Shown here piece by piece: positions 26,481-38,500 of a stretch of DNA of 64,000 nucleotides. Position 1 is the stretch's first letter. Each line of letters opens with the position of its first letter. The notes under the pieces were generated by a model, which worked only from the letters and a program-made list of their open reading frames with translations, was not told the DNA's origin and made no database searches. The position numbers were made by a program, and so were the translations under genes. Origin of the DNA: Nepenthes gracilis (Eukaryota; Streptophyta; Magnoliopsida; Caryophyllales; Nepenthaceae); contig BSYO01000019.1 in the NCBI GenBank assembly GCA_033239525.1, positions 4,283,087 through 4,347,086 of the forward strand, given 5' to 3'.

Positions 26481-26852
26481 TCAACACCTTATTTTTTTTT
26501 GGTCAAAAATCTGAACAAGAACCTTAGCATACGACAAATTCTCATTGATCTCTAACGACTCAAATTCAATCACATGGGACGGGTCATACAAGTATTTCTT
26601 CATTATATACACATGGAAAATATCATGACATTCTGACAAATCTAGAGGGAAAGCCAATCTATGGGCCACCTCCCCAACTCGCTCCAACATTTCAAACGGC
26701 CCAATGAATCTCAGCTTTAACTTACCCTTTACTCCAAAATGCAAAATTCCTTTCCTCGGAAATACCTTCAAAAATACATGATCACTAACTTCGAATCTCA
26801 AATCGGATCTCCTCTTATCCACATAACTCTTTTGGCGCCTTTGCGGAACCAT
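26481..26852 (-). pseudogene. Gypsy polyprotein C-terminus (post-integrase region)
   Basis: A 123-residue open stretch with the motifs DLRFEVSDHVFLKV, GKLKLRFIGPFEMLERVGEV, AHRLAFPLDL, HDIFHVYIMKKYL and PSHVIEFESLEI. This is the module that follows the integrase core in Del/Tekay-type plant gypsy elements and leads into the chromodomain. It is the best preserved piece of this element. Upstream, 26853-26990 continues the integrase tail with interruptions. Confidence 0.88.
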
Positions 26853-26989
26853 TAGCTAATCTCGAATAATCTTAATCTTCTCCGACGAGTCCCAGATAAT
26901 ATCAGGGCCCACAAGCCTACGATCACCAATTTCCTTCTAATTAATGGGAGATATATATCTCCGACCATATAAAGTCTCAAAAGTGGCTA

Positions 26990-27800
26990 TTCCGATACTC
27001 GACTGATAGCTATTATTATAAGCGAACTCGACAAGCAGTAAATAATTATCTCAACTTCCTTTCATTTTCAAAACTGCTGCTCGCAACATATTCTCTAAAA
27101 TCTAGATGGTCCGCTCAAAATGGCCGTCCATTTGAGGATGAAAAGTTAAGCTAAACTTTAACTTAGTCCCCAACTCCTTGTACAAACTTTCCCAAAATCA
27201 CGACATGAACCTCGAGTCTCGATCCAAAACAATCGAAGCTAGAACCCCGTGCAACCTCACAACCTCATTTACATATAAATAGGCCAACTTGTCTTGAGAA
27301 TACGTCATCCGGACTGGCAAGAAATGAACCAACTTGGTCAATCTGTCCACGATCACCCATATTGCATCAATATTCTTTGCTAATCTCAGCAACCCCGAAA
27401 CAAAATCCATCAAGATATGCTCCCACTTCCATCTGGGAACCGGCAAGGGATGCAAGAATCCTGGTGCCTTCTTATGCTCGGCTTTTACTTGCTGACATAC
27501 AATGCATCTAGCCACAAAATTCGTAATTTCTCGCTTCATATTCCTCCACCAAAAATTCATCCTCATAACTTAGTACATCTTATTAACTCCAGGATGGATT
27601 ATGTACATTGATCGATGAGCCTCATTCATTATCTCTTCCTTTAACTCCTTAATATCTGGAACACAGATCCTATCCCGAAAATAAAGAATTCCATTAGTCC
27701 ATATATTAAAATCCACTTGAGCTTCATTACCCAAATGTTTGACAATTTTCATCAAATACGGGTCATTGATCTTATTCTCCTTAATTTTTTTTTTAAAATC
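26990..27800 (-). pseudogene. Gypsy integrase relic
   Basis: The N-terminal part shows the zinc-binding HHCC region (HRSMYIIHPGVNKMY, then CIVCQQVKAEHKK). The catalytic core shows LMDFVSGL (first Asp) and IVLDRDSRF (second Asp). The region expected to carry the catalytic Glu lies below 27197 and is frameshifted. Stops separate the HHCC part (27570-27755) from the core (27198-27566). The protein would integrate element cDNA, but this copy cannot be active. Confidence 0.85.
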
Positions 27801-27999
27801 ACTAGTTACATTTGAAGATACAATAACATCATCCTAGACCCTTCAGAATACAAATGAATGATGCAACTATTCATTCTACTCAACATCTCCGACTCCTTAA
27901 TCATCAAATAAGCTACCAACCCAGAAGGCTTTCAACTCAAAGTATCAGTGACCAGATTAGCTTTCTTTGGCTGATACTAAATTTTACAGTCATAATCCT

Positions 28000-29480
28000 T
28001 CAATAACTCAATCCACATTTGCTACCGCATATTCAACTCTTTCTGAAAAAATAAATACTTCTGATTCTATGGTCGAAGTAGACCACAATTTTTTTTCATA
28101 CAAATAATACCTCCAAATCTTTAAGGCAAGTATCATTGTTGTCAACTCCAAATTATGGGTGGGGTAATTTTTCTTATGCACTTTCAATTGCCTCGATTCA
28201 TAGGCAACCACCTGACCTCTCTACATCAAAACACAACCCAAACCTCTCATATAGGTATCACAATAAACTACAAATCCTTCTGATATATCAGGGATCGACA
28301 ATGCTAGTGCTGAAGCCAATCTCTACTTTAATTCCAAAAAACTGTTCTCACAATCAACATCCCAGATAAACGCTAGTTGCTTTCGCGTCAATCAGGTTAA
28401 TGGCGCTATAATCTTTGAGAAATTCTCGACAAATGGCTGGTAATACTGGGCCAAACCCAAAAAGCACCGAACCTCTGCAACATTTGACGGTCTTTTCCAA
28501 TTTATCATGGCTTTTACTTTCTTTTGATCCATAGATATGCCACCTTTCAAAATAATATGTCTCGAGAAAGAGATCTCCTCCAACCCAAACTCACACTTCT
28601 TTAATTTTACAAACAACTACCTTTCTCTTAGTGTTTGCAGCACAATCCGCAAAAAAGCTTTATGATCCTCAAAACTCCTTGAATAAATTAGAGTATCATC
28701 AATGAAAACTACAACAAACTAATCCAAGAATGGCTAGAGAACCCAATTTATCAAATCCATAAGCGATACCGGTGCATTGGTTAATCTGAAATGCATCACT
28801 AAAAATTCATAATGACCATATCTCGTCCTAAAAGCGATCTTGGGTACATCCTCCCACTTAATTCTCAGTTGATGATATCCTGATCTCAAATAAATATTAG
28901 AAAATACCTGAGCACCTTACAGTTAATCAAACAAATCATCTATCCTCGGAAGGAGATACTTATTCTTGATAGTGATCTTATTCAATTCCCTATAATCCAC
29001 ACACAGCCTCATAGACTCATCTTTCGTTTTCACAAACAACAGGAGCTATCCACAGTGATACACTCAGCCAAATAAAACCCTTCACTAACAACTCTTGTAG
29101 CTGTCGCTTCAACTTCTTCAGTTCAGACAGGGCCATTCTATAAGAAGCCATCAAAATCGGCGCTGAACCTAGCATCACGTCAATAGAAAACTCAATCTCT
29201 CTATTGGGAGGCAATCCAGGCAAGTTCTCAGGAAACATATCCTCAAACTCCTGAACAATAGAGATGTCCTCAATGACCATTGAATGACTCCTAGAAGTGG
29301 TCATATACACCAGATAAACTTGGTATCCTTCTCGTATCAAATGGCTCACATGAAGAGCCAAAACCAACCCTGCTACTTCCTTCCCAATCCTACTCTGGAA
29401 TTCAAAAGACTCAAACCCTGGAATGCAAAACAATACGGATTTATGGAAACAATCCACCATGGCATGATGACACGCCAACT
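28000..29480 (-). pseudogene. Gypsy reverse transcriptase and RNase H relic
   Basis: RT begins around 29300 with the conserved lead-in LPGLPPNREIEFSID, then MASYRMALSELKKLKRQLQE and [15 protein letters not shown] middle palm portion (28630-29000) is frameshifted. The thumb follows (KLKKCEFGLEEISFSRHII, VAEVRCFLGLAQYYQPFVEN, 28392-28616). RNase H is seen at 28008-28211 (VAYESRQLKVHKKNYPTHN, LALKIWRYYLYEKK). Multiple stops and shifts interrupt all parts. Confidence 0.85.
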
Positions 29481-29544
29481 AATCCATTCCCAAAATGACA
29501 TTAAAATCTGACATATTTTTTTTTGTAAGTAAGATTAGATTAAA

Positions 29545-29860
29545 TTAAATAAAATTTACAGAACGATATTCTACCTCCAAGTGTTTTGCAATAAACATAA
29601 TAAAATCTGACATATTTAACAAAATTAAATCTACTAACAATTCATACCCACAAACCCAAACTGAATATCGAGGATAAACAATCTCAATCAACAACGATTC
29701 ACCCACCGGGGTTGATATCATCAAGGTATTCTCCAAAAATTAAGGCGGGACTCACAAATTACACACAAATCTAGGGGCCACAAAGGAGTGTGTAGCCCTG
29801 GGATCAATCAATACATGAGCCATGGAATCAAAGATTTGCAATGTACCTTCCAACACAGAT
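29545..29860 (-). pseudogene. Gypsy aspartic protease relic
   Basis: Near 29815-29780 the minus strand reads AHVLIDPRATHSFVAPRFV. The active-site D(S/T)GA of the family is changed to DPRA here, though the surrounding THSF is typical. It continues with ISTPVGESLLIEIVYPRYSV and GYELLVDLILLNMSDF. The key Gly is lost, so it is non-functional. Confidence 0.75.
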
Positions 29861-29899
29861 GGATTTACCCTAACATTACTAGCCGATGTTGTATAAGCT

Positions 29900-30985
29900 T
29901 TTCCAGAAGCTAGCGGTGTCCTATCCGAACACTCTTACCTCAGAAATTGCTGGAAATCCTTTGCATGATGGCCTTCTTGGCCACACTTAAAGCATGCTCC
30001 ACCCTGCTGGTAACAAACTCGCCCTGCATGATTCTTCCCACATAGCCTGCATACCGACTTCATAAAGCGGGACTTCAGAGTGGAAGACATCTCTTCAGAC
30101 GCCTTTCCTTTGTCTTTGCCCTTAGACTTGCAGTGCGAGCTTCCACCTTGGGAATTTTAACCTCTATGCTACGATTTCTTAGCAAAATACTACACTCTAT
30201 GCTGCTCCTATTCAATCAAAAGGACTCAATCCAAGATTTTGCTATAAGTCTTCAACCGGAAGGGCACCAACTATTTTCTAATTAAATCATTCAATCCGAA
30301 CAAAAACTTTTGAGCCTTCAAAACCTCATCTCTTGTCACATGTGGGGAAAATCGGGGCAGCTCCGTGAATTATGTTTCATTCTCCACCACTAATCTACTT
30401 CCTTACCTCAATCAGTTGAATTCATCCGCCTTGATGTCTTGGATGCTGGACAAGAAGAATTTATCCAAGAACGCCTCACGAAATACGTCCCAAGAGTCTC
30501 TTCATTCTCTAATCCCAAAGAGTGGCATTGAGATGCCCACTACTAGATAACTTTGCCTTCCAACTTATAAGTAGCAAATTTAGCTTTATCCTCCTCAAGG
30601 CAAGCAATTACTTCAAACACCCCTCCACTTTCTGCAACTAATTTTCTGCTTTTACAGGATCGAACTCTCTTTGAAACTCTGGAACCTACTCACTTTTGAA
30701 TTGGTCAAATGAAGTCCTACCATGGCATTGATCGGCCATCCTCCTCATAGTCTCTTGAGTCTCTTGACATTGATGAGCCATGCTCCTCATGACCTCTAAA
30801 TCACTGTCCTGTGGCTGAATTATCTGATCCATAATGTCATTCATACAACCCATCATTGCCATATATTCATCTTCACGACTAGAGATTGATCTCCTTCCTC
30901 TAGTGGCTTTATGAGTTCGACTTCTACTATCCTCATCTCAACTAGAAATTGATCTTCTACCCTTAGAAAACCTATCTTCTACCAT
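29900..30985 (-). pseudogene. Gypsy gag relic
   Basis: Gag starts at an ATG at 30985-30983 (MVEDRFSKGRRSIS), close to the leader. It continues with an Arg/Ser-rich, then Gln-rich helical segment (QCQETQETMRRMADQCHGR), followed by the degraded capsid part, and ends in a zinc knuckle around 29950-30040 (CYQQGGACFKCGQEGHHAKD). Stops and frameshifts are scattered through it. The leader from LTR to this ATG was about 117 nt before the solo LTR at 31053-33557 split it. Confidence 0.75.
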
Positions 30986-31052
30986 ATCAAACACTTATCA
31001 ACTATAAGATCAAACCAACTATCTTTTCAAAATTGACCCAAACGACTCAATG

Positions 31053-33557
31053 TGTAATATTCCGGATCCCATTTAGATTATTTTAATATTAATTGTGATT
31101 TTTAGGTATTTCGGATGTGGTAAAAATAAATTAAAATATTATAAAATTTTCAGAGACGATCAAAATTTCGGAGTGGCACCCGGAGTGCGCCCGTGATGTT
31201 ATCCGAATGATGAGTTGGATTTGAAAATAAAAGAAAATTAATCTATATATATATATAAGAATAATAATAAAAGAATGGGAAAAAAAGAAGTAGAAGAGAG
31301 AAAATGAGTCAGGGAGAGAGGGAGAAGAGGAGAGAGAGAGTGCATGGGGCTAGGGTTTGCAGAGAAGGAGGAAGAAGGGAGAGGAGGAGAGAGGAGAAGG
31401 GATCGGCGACTAAGAATCGGCGTCAATGGCGGCATGCGGTGGTTGTGGGGAGGCTGCGATTGTCGTGGGTGAGGCGACGGTGGTCGCGGGTTGAGGCGTC
31501 GGCGGCGCTTGGTGAGAAAATCGATGTCGGAAGAGTCGACGGTGGCCGTTCCGGGTGGTAGCGGCAACATCAGTGGTCGCAGTGGTGAGCTGTGGCGCGG
31601 CGTAGGCTAAGGTGGCGGTGGCATGGTACGAAGGAGAGAAGCCGCTCGATGAGAGAGCGGAGGCGACAGCGTAGCAGCTTCGGCGTCAGCGCCGGCTAGG
31701 TGAGGCCTAGGAGGCCGACGACGGCCACGTGAGGAGGCGCGGTGGTCAAGCGGCGGCAGCAGCGGCAGCGGCGCGGTGGCCATGCATAGAGGAGAGAGGA
31801 AGGAGAGCGCGCAGAGGAGAGACAGAGGGCGCGACAGAGGAGAGAGAAATGCCTAGATCGGGTGCTTCGGGACCTCCTTTCTTCAAATCTGCAGAGTATA
31901 ATGTTAAGACAAGTATCCTCTAGCCATATTCTTGGTCTGATTTAATTTTTGATACATTTTGACTACTGTGGGAGATTTTACTAACATGCATGTATTTTTA
32001 TATACCCCCAATTTATCAATTATGTATATGCATGTATAATTTATCGGTTGTGCGGTGGTTTTGTATTGAAATTTATGATTTGGAGGGATTTTGGACACTC
32101 AGAAGATATATATATGTATGTTTGTGTATCCATATATTGTGGAACCATGAACCAGGCCGTGCGTTGGTCCACACGCACATTGCCAAGGGCGGGATCACTA
32201 AGGACCATGGCAGTCCGAGACCCTAGGGGTCGATTTGTAATCCAAGGCATTAGCTATTTGTGGCACCGCTCCCGATGGGGGAGGCTTAGTCCGACGGAGA
32301 CGTATATGATAGGCTACTTCCGCTGAAAGGAAGGTTGAGACATTTAGTAACTAACCTGCCCCATTTTATATTTAATTGAGAACCATCGTAAGGAATTGAC
32401 GGAAAACTAATATATTCAGACATCCCAATATATAACTAAGACTTAAGGTTGCACCCAAAGTCGCAGGTGGTAAAACATAGTGAGCAAGTTCCTAGTCTAT
32501 GGGAGACAGAGTACATGGACGGCCTTGAGCTATTGGCCTAAACCGTAGTCGAGCCTTGAGCTGCTGGCTTAAATCGCAACCAATATAACCATGGTTACCG
32601 GACGAGGGTAACCCTTCCTCAAGTTAGTATTATTTATCTTTGGTTCTCCAATTTTGTGCATACTTTGTATTTTTGCATGTATTGCGTGGATAACGATTTG
32701 AGATACGTGATTTGGTCCACGGATGGGCAATAGTAATGTCTCGTATGCACTGATGTGATACAGCCGGAACGTGTTTTGATTTATGTTTTAGTTCCGGCGG
32801 TCTTCTTTTGATTTCTGCATTATGAGTTTTAGATCCGAACGATGGTATGTATCCCACACAGATATGGTGATGGTCGCGATTATATAATGTGACCTCGGAT
32901 CATATGATATGATATCATCTATGAGATTTTACCGGATCGTGATTTATATGATTTTCTCCCGAAGGGACGAGTTAATACGGACGATGATTTAGTACGAGAC
33001 ATCTCCTCGATTTTCTGGGATTTCACGGACATTGTGTTTTGTTTTACGTGATTGCTATGCGATATCCCAGTTTCTGATTTATGTGTACCGTTTTATACGA
33101 TTGTTGATACTTGCTGAGCTCTAGGTTCATGTTTTTATGTTTTATCCCTTCAAACCAGTGGCTTAGATACGCTCGTAGAGCTTGGACGTCTGATGCAACA
33201 GATCTCTATCGGTGAGTGGAGATATTTATATTAGTTATATTTCTAATCTCGGTGATATATTATGGTTTTATCTATGGCCAGATGAGGGCCTTGATCCATG
33301 TATAGAATATGTTTGGAGTTATTGCATTATGTTTATGAGTTGTTGTAATATTGAATACCTTCCTTGCGATATTTGGATAGTAGGTCGTATATTGTATTGG
33401 TCCGAATTTATGTCCGATGAGATCTTGTGTAGGGTTTATCATGTTGGGTCCTGTATGTGTTCGGATTGTCACACCCGAGTTAGGTTATTATGGTTAATAG
33501 AATATATATTATATATTTTATTTTGACCTGTGAATATTGTGTTCCTGGGTTGTAACA
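31053..33557 (+). mobile_element. Solo LTR, 2505 bp, inserted in the gypsy leader in opposite orientation, TSD CAATG
   Basis: It begins TGTAATATTCCGG and ends GGGTTGTAACA, flanked by CAATG at 31048-31052 and 33558-33562. It is related along its whole length to the gypsy element's own LTRs but inverted relative to them. Its GA-rich part (31290-31420) mirrors their CT-rich part, and phrases near 32150-32600 reappear as reverse complements near 25060-25430 and 34600-34830. It is therefore a solo LTR of the same or a sister family. ORFs inside it are composition artefacts. Confidence 0.92.
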
Positions 33558-33592
33558 CAATGGGACCCAAAATGACTCCCCTTTTGACATTT

Positions 33593-33603
33593 CTTTGATA
33601 CCA
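33593..33603 (-). promoter_or_regulatory. Primer-binding site of the gypsy element
   Basis: On the minus strand TGGTATCAAAG lies 4 nt inside the 5' LTR. The plant LTR-element consensus complementary to initiator Met-tRNA is TGGTATCAGAG, so there is one mismatch. Its position fixes 33608-38500 as the 5' LTR. Confidence 0.75.
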
Positions 33604-35279
33604 TTGTTGTCACATTCCAATAATACAATATATATGGGTCAATAAATAAAATCCACAAATATAATCCATTAACCATAAAAACCCAACTCAAGTATGACAA
33701 TTCATATATATATAGGACCGAACATAATAAAACTCGCATAAAACCTCATCGGATTTATCCAAATGATATAATACATAACCTACTATCGAAAAAGTCAATA
33801 AGGGGACATCTATAAAACAACTCATTTACATAAGATACATAACTCTAACATCTTCAACACAAGATCTAACGGCCCACAAACGGCCAAATATAGAAACTAA
33901 ATACAACCCCCGAGATCCAAAACCTAACAGACATAAATACCTATACTCACCAGTTGAGCAATGCTGCTTCAAATTTCATCCAAACACTTGTAAGTATTTA
34001 AGCCACTAGTTTGAATGGATGAAATAAAAAAAGTGAGTTAAGAGCTCAACGAGTATCATCATCGTATAAAATAATACATATAAATCAGAGAAAATGGATA
34101 TCATATCATAAAGGTGTAAAACAAAATGCAATGTCCATGAAATCTATGAAATTCAAAGAGATATCTCATACTAAATTATTGTCCATATTAAACAGTCCTT
34201 TTGAGATATAATTATAATAAATAGCGATCTGATTAAATCTCATAGACGATATCATACATATAATCCGATGTCACATCACATAATCACGATCGTTACCACA
34301 TCTGCGTAGAGACACATACCATCATTCGGATCCAAATCTCATAATCACATATGCAGAAAATAAGAAAAATACCGAAACTAAAACATAGAATCAAAACGTA
34401 GTCCTGGCTTTACACATATCCATATACGAGACATTCCCATCATCCGATCTGTGGGCCAATTCATACATCTCAAACCATAGTCCACGTAAATACATGTAGA
34501 AATATTAAGCATGCATAAAATCAGAGAACTAATAATTATTAGACCAACTTAAGAAATGGTTACCCTCGTCCGATAACCATGACTATATTTACTGCGTTTT
34601 AGGCTAGCAGGTCAAGACCCAACTACGATTTAGGCCAACAACTCAATGCCATCCATATACTTTATCTCCCATAAACTAGAAACTTGCTCACCATATTCTA
34701 CCACCCGCGACTTTGGGTGAAATATTAAATTTAGTTATATATTAGGACGACTAAATATATTAATTTCTGTTAATTTCTTATGATAGTTCTCATTTAAAAC
34801 ACACAGTAGGGTAAGACAGCTACAACATGATGTAGGGAGGAGGGTGAAAGTAGAGAGAAGAAGAATAGAGGGGTAAAGACAAGAAATTAGACTAGAGGGG
34901 TAGAGACAAGAAAGGGATCAAACCAAAGGGGAGAGGGGAAGGGAAGCACAATTGCTCAATTGCAATCAATTTCTCAAATACTTATTCATTCATTCATTCA
35001 TTCATCAATTAATTGTCCTATGGATTCTTATATAGAGAATCCGATGTAAAAGAAAATTGAAAATAAAATCATACTCAAATAATTGAAAATGTGAAAAAGG
35101 AAATCAAATAAAATTAAATAAATAAAAATAAAATCACAACTAATTTGGAAAGCAAATAAAAGCAAGTCTTCATATTTGGAAGGCAAATAAAAGTGAATAT
35201 TTATCTTGGATGTCCGCATCAATTCTTCCCAGGTGGGAGGAACTCGACCCCGGCGAGTTAAACGTCAGGAATCAATTGT

Positions 35280-35552
35280 TCAACCATAAGCTGAGTGGCT
35301 GGGCAACCCGTCGGTGACGGTGATAGACTCAAGTAAGAGGGGGCCGAAAGCTGACAGAGCAATCGAGATCTCCGGAAGGAAGTTGACTAGGGCATGAAGA
35401 AGTGCAATCCTACTGGCTCTGATAGAACTCCAAGAGGTGCGGGTCATTTCTTGCCAGAGTGTCTCGCGAGAAATCCAAGCATTCTCAGACTCTGGTCGAC
35501 CAATCAAACGGACAAGGAAGCGATGAAAAGTTCCCTCCCTGGTAAATATCAC
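35280..35552 (-). pseudogene. Short ORF in the nested element, chromo-domain-like tail (tentative)
   Basis: A 90-codon open frame next to the 3' LTR. Its start, FHRFLVRLIGRPESENAWIS, resembles the FLVxWxGxPxxxATW pattern of gypsy C-terminal chromo-like domains, with the position usually Trp/Lys replaced by Leu-Ile. The rest (LHALVNFLPEISIALSAFG) is not recognised. It could be the last scrap of a once autonomous polyprotein. I am not sure. Confidence 0.35.
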
Positions 35553-35648
35553 CTGGAGATGATTTAACCAACTTGTTGAAACTGCCTTAGAGATGATCTG
35601 GACCCACTTGTTTGAGATTGACGGAAATCTGCAAAAATCTGCTATTGT

Positions 35649-35860
35649 TTGATTTTTTTTTTCTTCCTTTTTTTTCTTTTTTTTCTCTCTTTTTTTTTCT
35701 TTTTCTTTTTCTTTTTCTCTCTCTTTTTTTCTCTCTCTCTTTTTTTTTTCTTTTTTTTTTTTTATTTCTCTCTCTCTTTTTCTCTCTCTCTCTCTCTTTT
35801 TTTTTCCTTTTTTTTTCTTTTCCCTCGGTTACTGTTTTCCTTTGGTTTTTTTTTTTGTAA
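35649..35860. repeat. Pyrimidine-only tract (T/C), about 210 bp
   Basis: Nearly uninterrupted runs of T and C (TTTTTCTCTCTC type). On the coding (minus) strand of the surrounding element it is a purine-only tract. Lys/Arg/Glu or Phe/Leu/Ser ORFs across it are artefacts. Confidence 0.9.
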
Positions 35861-38500
35861 ATCACGAGCCTGGTCCTTTACCTTCCTCGGCCTCAAAGTA
35901 CGCAGAGATAGAGAGGGAGCAGAGAGGCGCGGCTGCTCAGTGCCCAACGGCAGCACCCGCTCAGGCCGATGACGTCGACGTCGATGAAGGTGGGAGCGAC
36001 GGCGATGAAGGCGGCAAAGAGGATGACGACAAAGACGAACTCAGACGAAGAAGATGAGGATGAGATGAATCTGTTGAAGTGATGAAGACGAAGAAGAACG
36101 CGGGCGAAGACAAAGTCAGAGAATGAAGACGGAGATTTGGGACAGCCGATTCGTGGCTTATCTTTCTACTCCCTTTCTTCAGTATTTTTTTTTTTTTGGT
36201 TTTTTTGAAGGAATGTGGAGGCTAGGGTTTTTGGGGTGGGCTGTGGCGTAGGCGTCTGGGTTAGGGTTCCTGGTTTCGGGTCGCTTGATGAAGGTGGTCG
36301 TTTACGGCTTCGGGTCGGTTCGTAGTATTATAGAATTGGGTTTGGGGGTTTGGGTACGGTTTGGCTTAACTGGGCGGGTACGGGAGTGTTGGAGGTTGTG
36401 GTGGTTAGCGGGGCTGTGGGCTTTTCCTCCGGTTGTGGCAGCGGTGCCGACTGCCATGGCTGTGTTGGCGTCGACTGCTGTTTGACTGGTGCTGCCTCCT
36501 TGGTTGAGGCAGAGTGGCAGAGGCGACTTTCTGCTTCGGTGCCTGCTACTTCTTCTTCTGCCTCTTTTTTTTTCCGTTTGGTAGAGGTGGGCACAGGAGA
36601 AGAAAAATCACAACTTTTTTTTTCGGTTGGCAGAGGTGGGCACAGGAAAAAAAATCACAATTTTTTTTTGTTTGACAGTATAAGAGGAGGCAGTGGTGGT
36701 AGAGATGGACTTGCCAGCAGATGCACAGAAGAACTTTGTAGGGTGGCAGGACACTGGTGGTGGTGGTGGTAAGGTGGGCAGTTGGTGGTGGTAAGGTGGG
36801 TAGTTGGTGGCAGGAAGTTGTGTGGCTGGTTATTGGGTGCGGGAAGGTGTTGCTGGCGGCAAAAAGATAGGATTTTTATCTCTGATACCAATTTGATGTA
36901 GGGAGGAGGATGAAAGTAGAGATAAGAAGAATAGAGGGGTAAAGATAAGAAATTAGACTAGAGGGGTAGAGACAAGAAAGGGATCAAACCAAAGGGGAGA
37001 GGGGAAGGAAAGCACAATTGCTCAATTGCAATCAATTTCGCAAATACTCATTCATTCATTCATTCATTCATTCATTCATCAATTAATTGTCCTAGGGATT
37101 CTTATATAGAGAATCCGATGTAAAAGAAAATTGGAAACAAAATCATAATCAAATAATTGAAAAAGTGAAAAAGGAAATCAAATAAAATCAAATAAATGAA
37201 AATAAAATCACAACTAATTTGGAAGGTAAATAAAAGTGAGTCTTCATATTTGGAAGGCAAATAAAAGTGAATATTTATCTTGGATATCCGCATCACAACA
37301 CGTCTCGATCTTCCTATCGACGGAAGTGAGACAACGTATCATATACATTTCCGTCAAGACTAAGCCTCCCCATCGGGAGCGATATCATCAAATCTCACTC
37401 CTCTTATCACAATTGACCCTCGTGGGTCTCAGACTGCCATGGTCCCGTGGTGACCCTACCCCCGGCAGAATACATGTTGACTATTGTAATAATGTCTAGT
37501 TTATGGTTCCACAACATACAAATACTCAAATATATATATATACTGTTTAGGTGTCCAAAAACTCTCCAAATCAAGAATACCAATGTAAAACCACCAAACA
37601 ATCAATAAAATATATATGCATGTAAATAATAAATAAATTAGGTATATATAAAAATACATACATGTTATAAAATCTTTAAATAGTAATCAAAATATATCAT
37701 AAATTAAATCAGATCAAGGATAGATCTAGAGAATACTTATCTTAACCTTATATTTTACAGATTAGAAGAAAAGATGCTCCAAAGTACCCAAATCACACTT
37801 TCTCTCTCCTATTAGCACATCCTTTCTCTCTCTACCAGCACGGTTTCTCTCTCTAACCACAAGCCGCCACCAACTTGCCCGCAAGTCGCCGCCGCCTTTG
37901 CCTCCTATCTCGGTTGTTGACCTCCTCCCCCCAGCGAGCTCTTTCTCTCCTCACATCGTCGCCTTCACTGGCTGAGATTCCTTCCTCCTTCCCCGCACCA
38001 ACCCCCTTTTCTTCTCCTCCTCCTCCTTCTTTCTTCTCCTTCTTCCTTCTCTTTCTCCTTCTCCTTCTTCCCTCTCTGCCTCATGTGAGCTCCCCTCTCT
38101 TTTCTTCTCTCCCTCTCTCTCCCTTCTTTTTTTTTTTTTACTACAAGCTGCGCCCGCCTATTGCTGCTTTAATTTCCCATTTTCCCCCAATTATAGCCAT
38201 GGGTTTCCGCCCACGATTTTGCTTTCCTCCTTTTTTTTATAAATATATACACATTAACCTACCAGCGTTTAGGCACGTTCCGAGTGTCACGCCAAAATTT
38301 TAATTTTTTTTTAAATTTTATAATATTTAATTAATTTTCATCACATTCAAATTATTCAAAATAATAATTATGTTTAAATTAAATATGCTCTAAGCCTGAC
38401 TTCCTCTATTTTAATTTTTTTAAATTTTTATTATGTAATTATTATCCAATGCTTATCAATAATAATATCATAAATTATAAATAAGAAATCGAGTGTTACA

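Larger units (their letters stand above)
34828..37295 (-). mobile_element. Complete non-autonomous LTR retrotransposon, 2468 bp, TSD CAACA
   Basis: Two near-identical LTRs (34828-35221, 394 bp; 36894-37295, 402 bp) both start TGATGTAGGGAGG and end CCGCATCA. The flanks are CAACA at 34823-34827 and 37296-37300, and the host 3' LTR shows the empty site near 25225. A primer-binding site TGGTATCAGAG (36890-36880, minus) lies 3 nt inside the right LTR. A purine run (GGGAAGAATT) precedes the left LTR, so the element reads on the minus strand. The interior (~1.67 kb) has no gag, RT or integrase, only a possible chromo-like fragment, a long pyrimidine tract and GC-rich sequence of unknown origin. It would need enzymes from elsewhere. 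Confidence 0.93.
21894..38500 (-). mobile_element. Decayed Ty3/gypsy element (Del/Tekay-like), with three nested insertions
   Basis: Minus-strand order: 5' LTR 38500-33608, primer-binding site 33603-33593, leader, gag from 30985, protease, RT, RNase H, integrase, C-terminal chromo-type tail ending near 26481, polypurine tract 26330-26319, 3' LTR 26318-21894. Removing the three nested insertions (22956-25058, 31053-33557, 34828-37295, each with its 5-bp duplication) leaves about 9.5 kb, a normal size for this clade. The expected 5-bp duplication around the whole element is not seen (ATTTA on the left, CACAC on the right), so one end may be rearranged. All coding parts are broken. Confidence 0.88.
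33608..38500 (-). repeat. 5' LTR of the gypsy element (interrupted by a nested element)
   Basis: It runs from TGTCACATTCC to GAGTGTTACA and aligns with the 3' LTR. Net of the nested element and its duplication it is about 2.4 kb. It has a CT-rich stretch at 37795-38130 matching that of the 3' LTR. The outermost ~100 bp (about 38390-38500) has no counterpart in the 3' LTR, so an insertion here or a deletion there has occurred. Confidence 0.82.

Noticed and set aside
35587..35972. Lys/Arg/Glu-rich and Phe/Leu-rich ORFs
   Set aside because: They are translations of the 210-bp pyrimidine tract in both directions.
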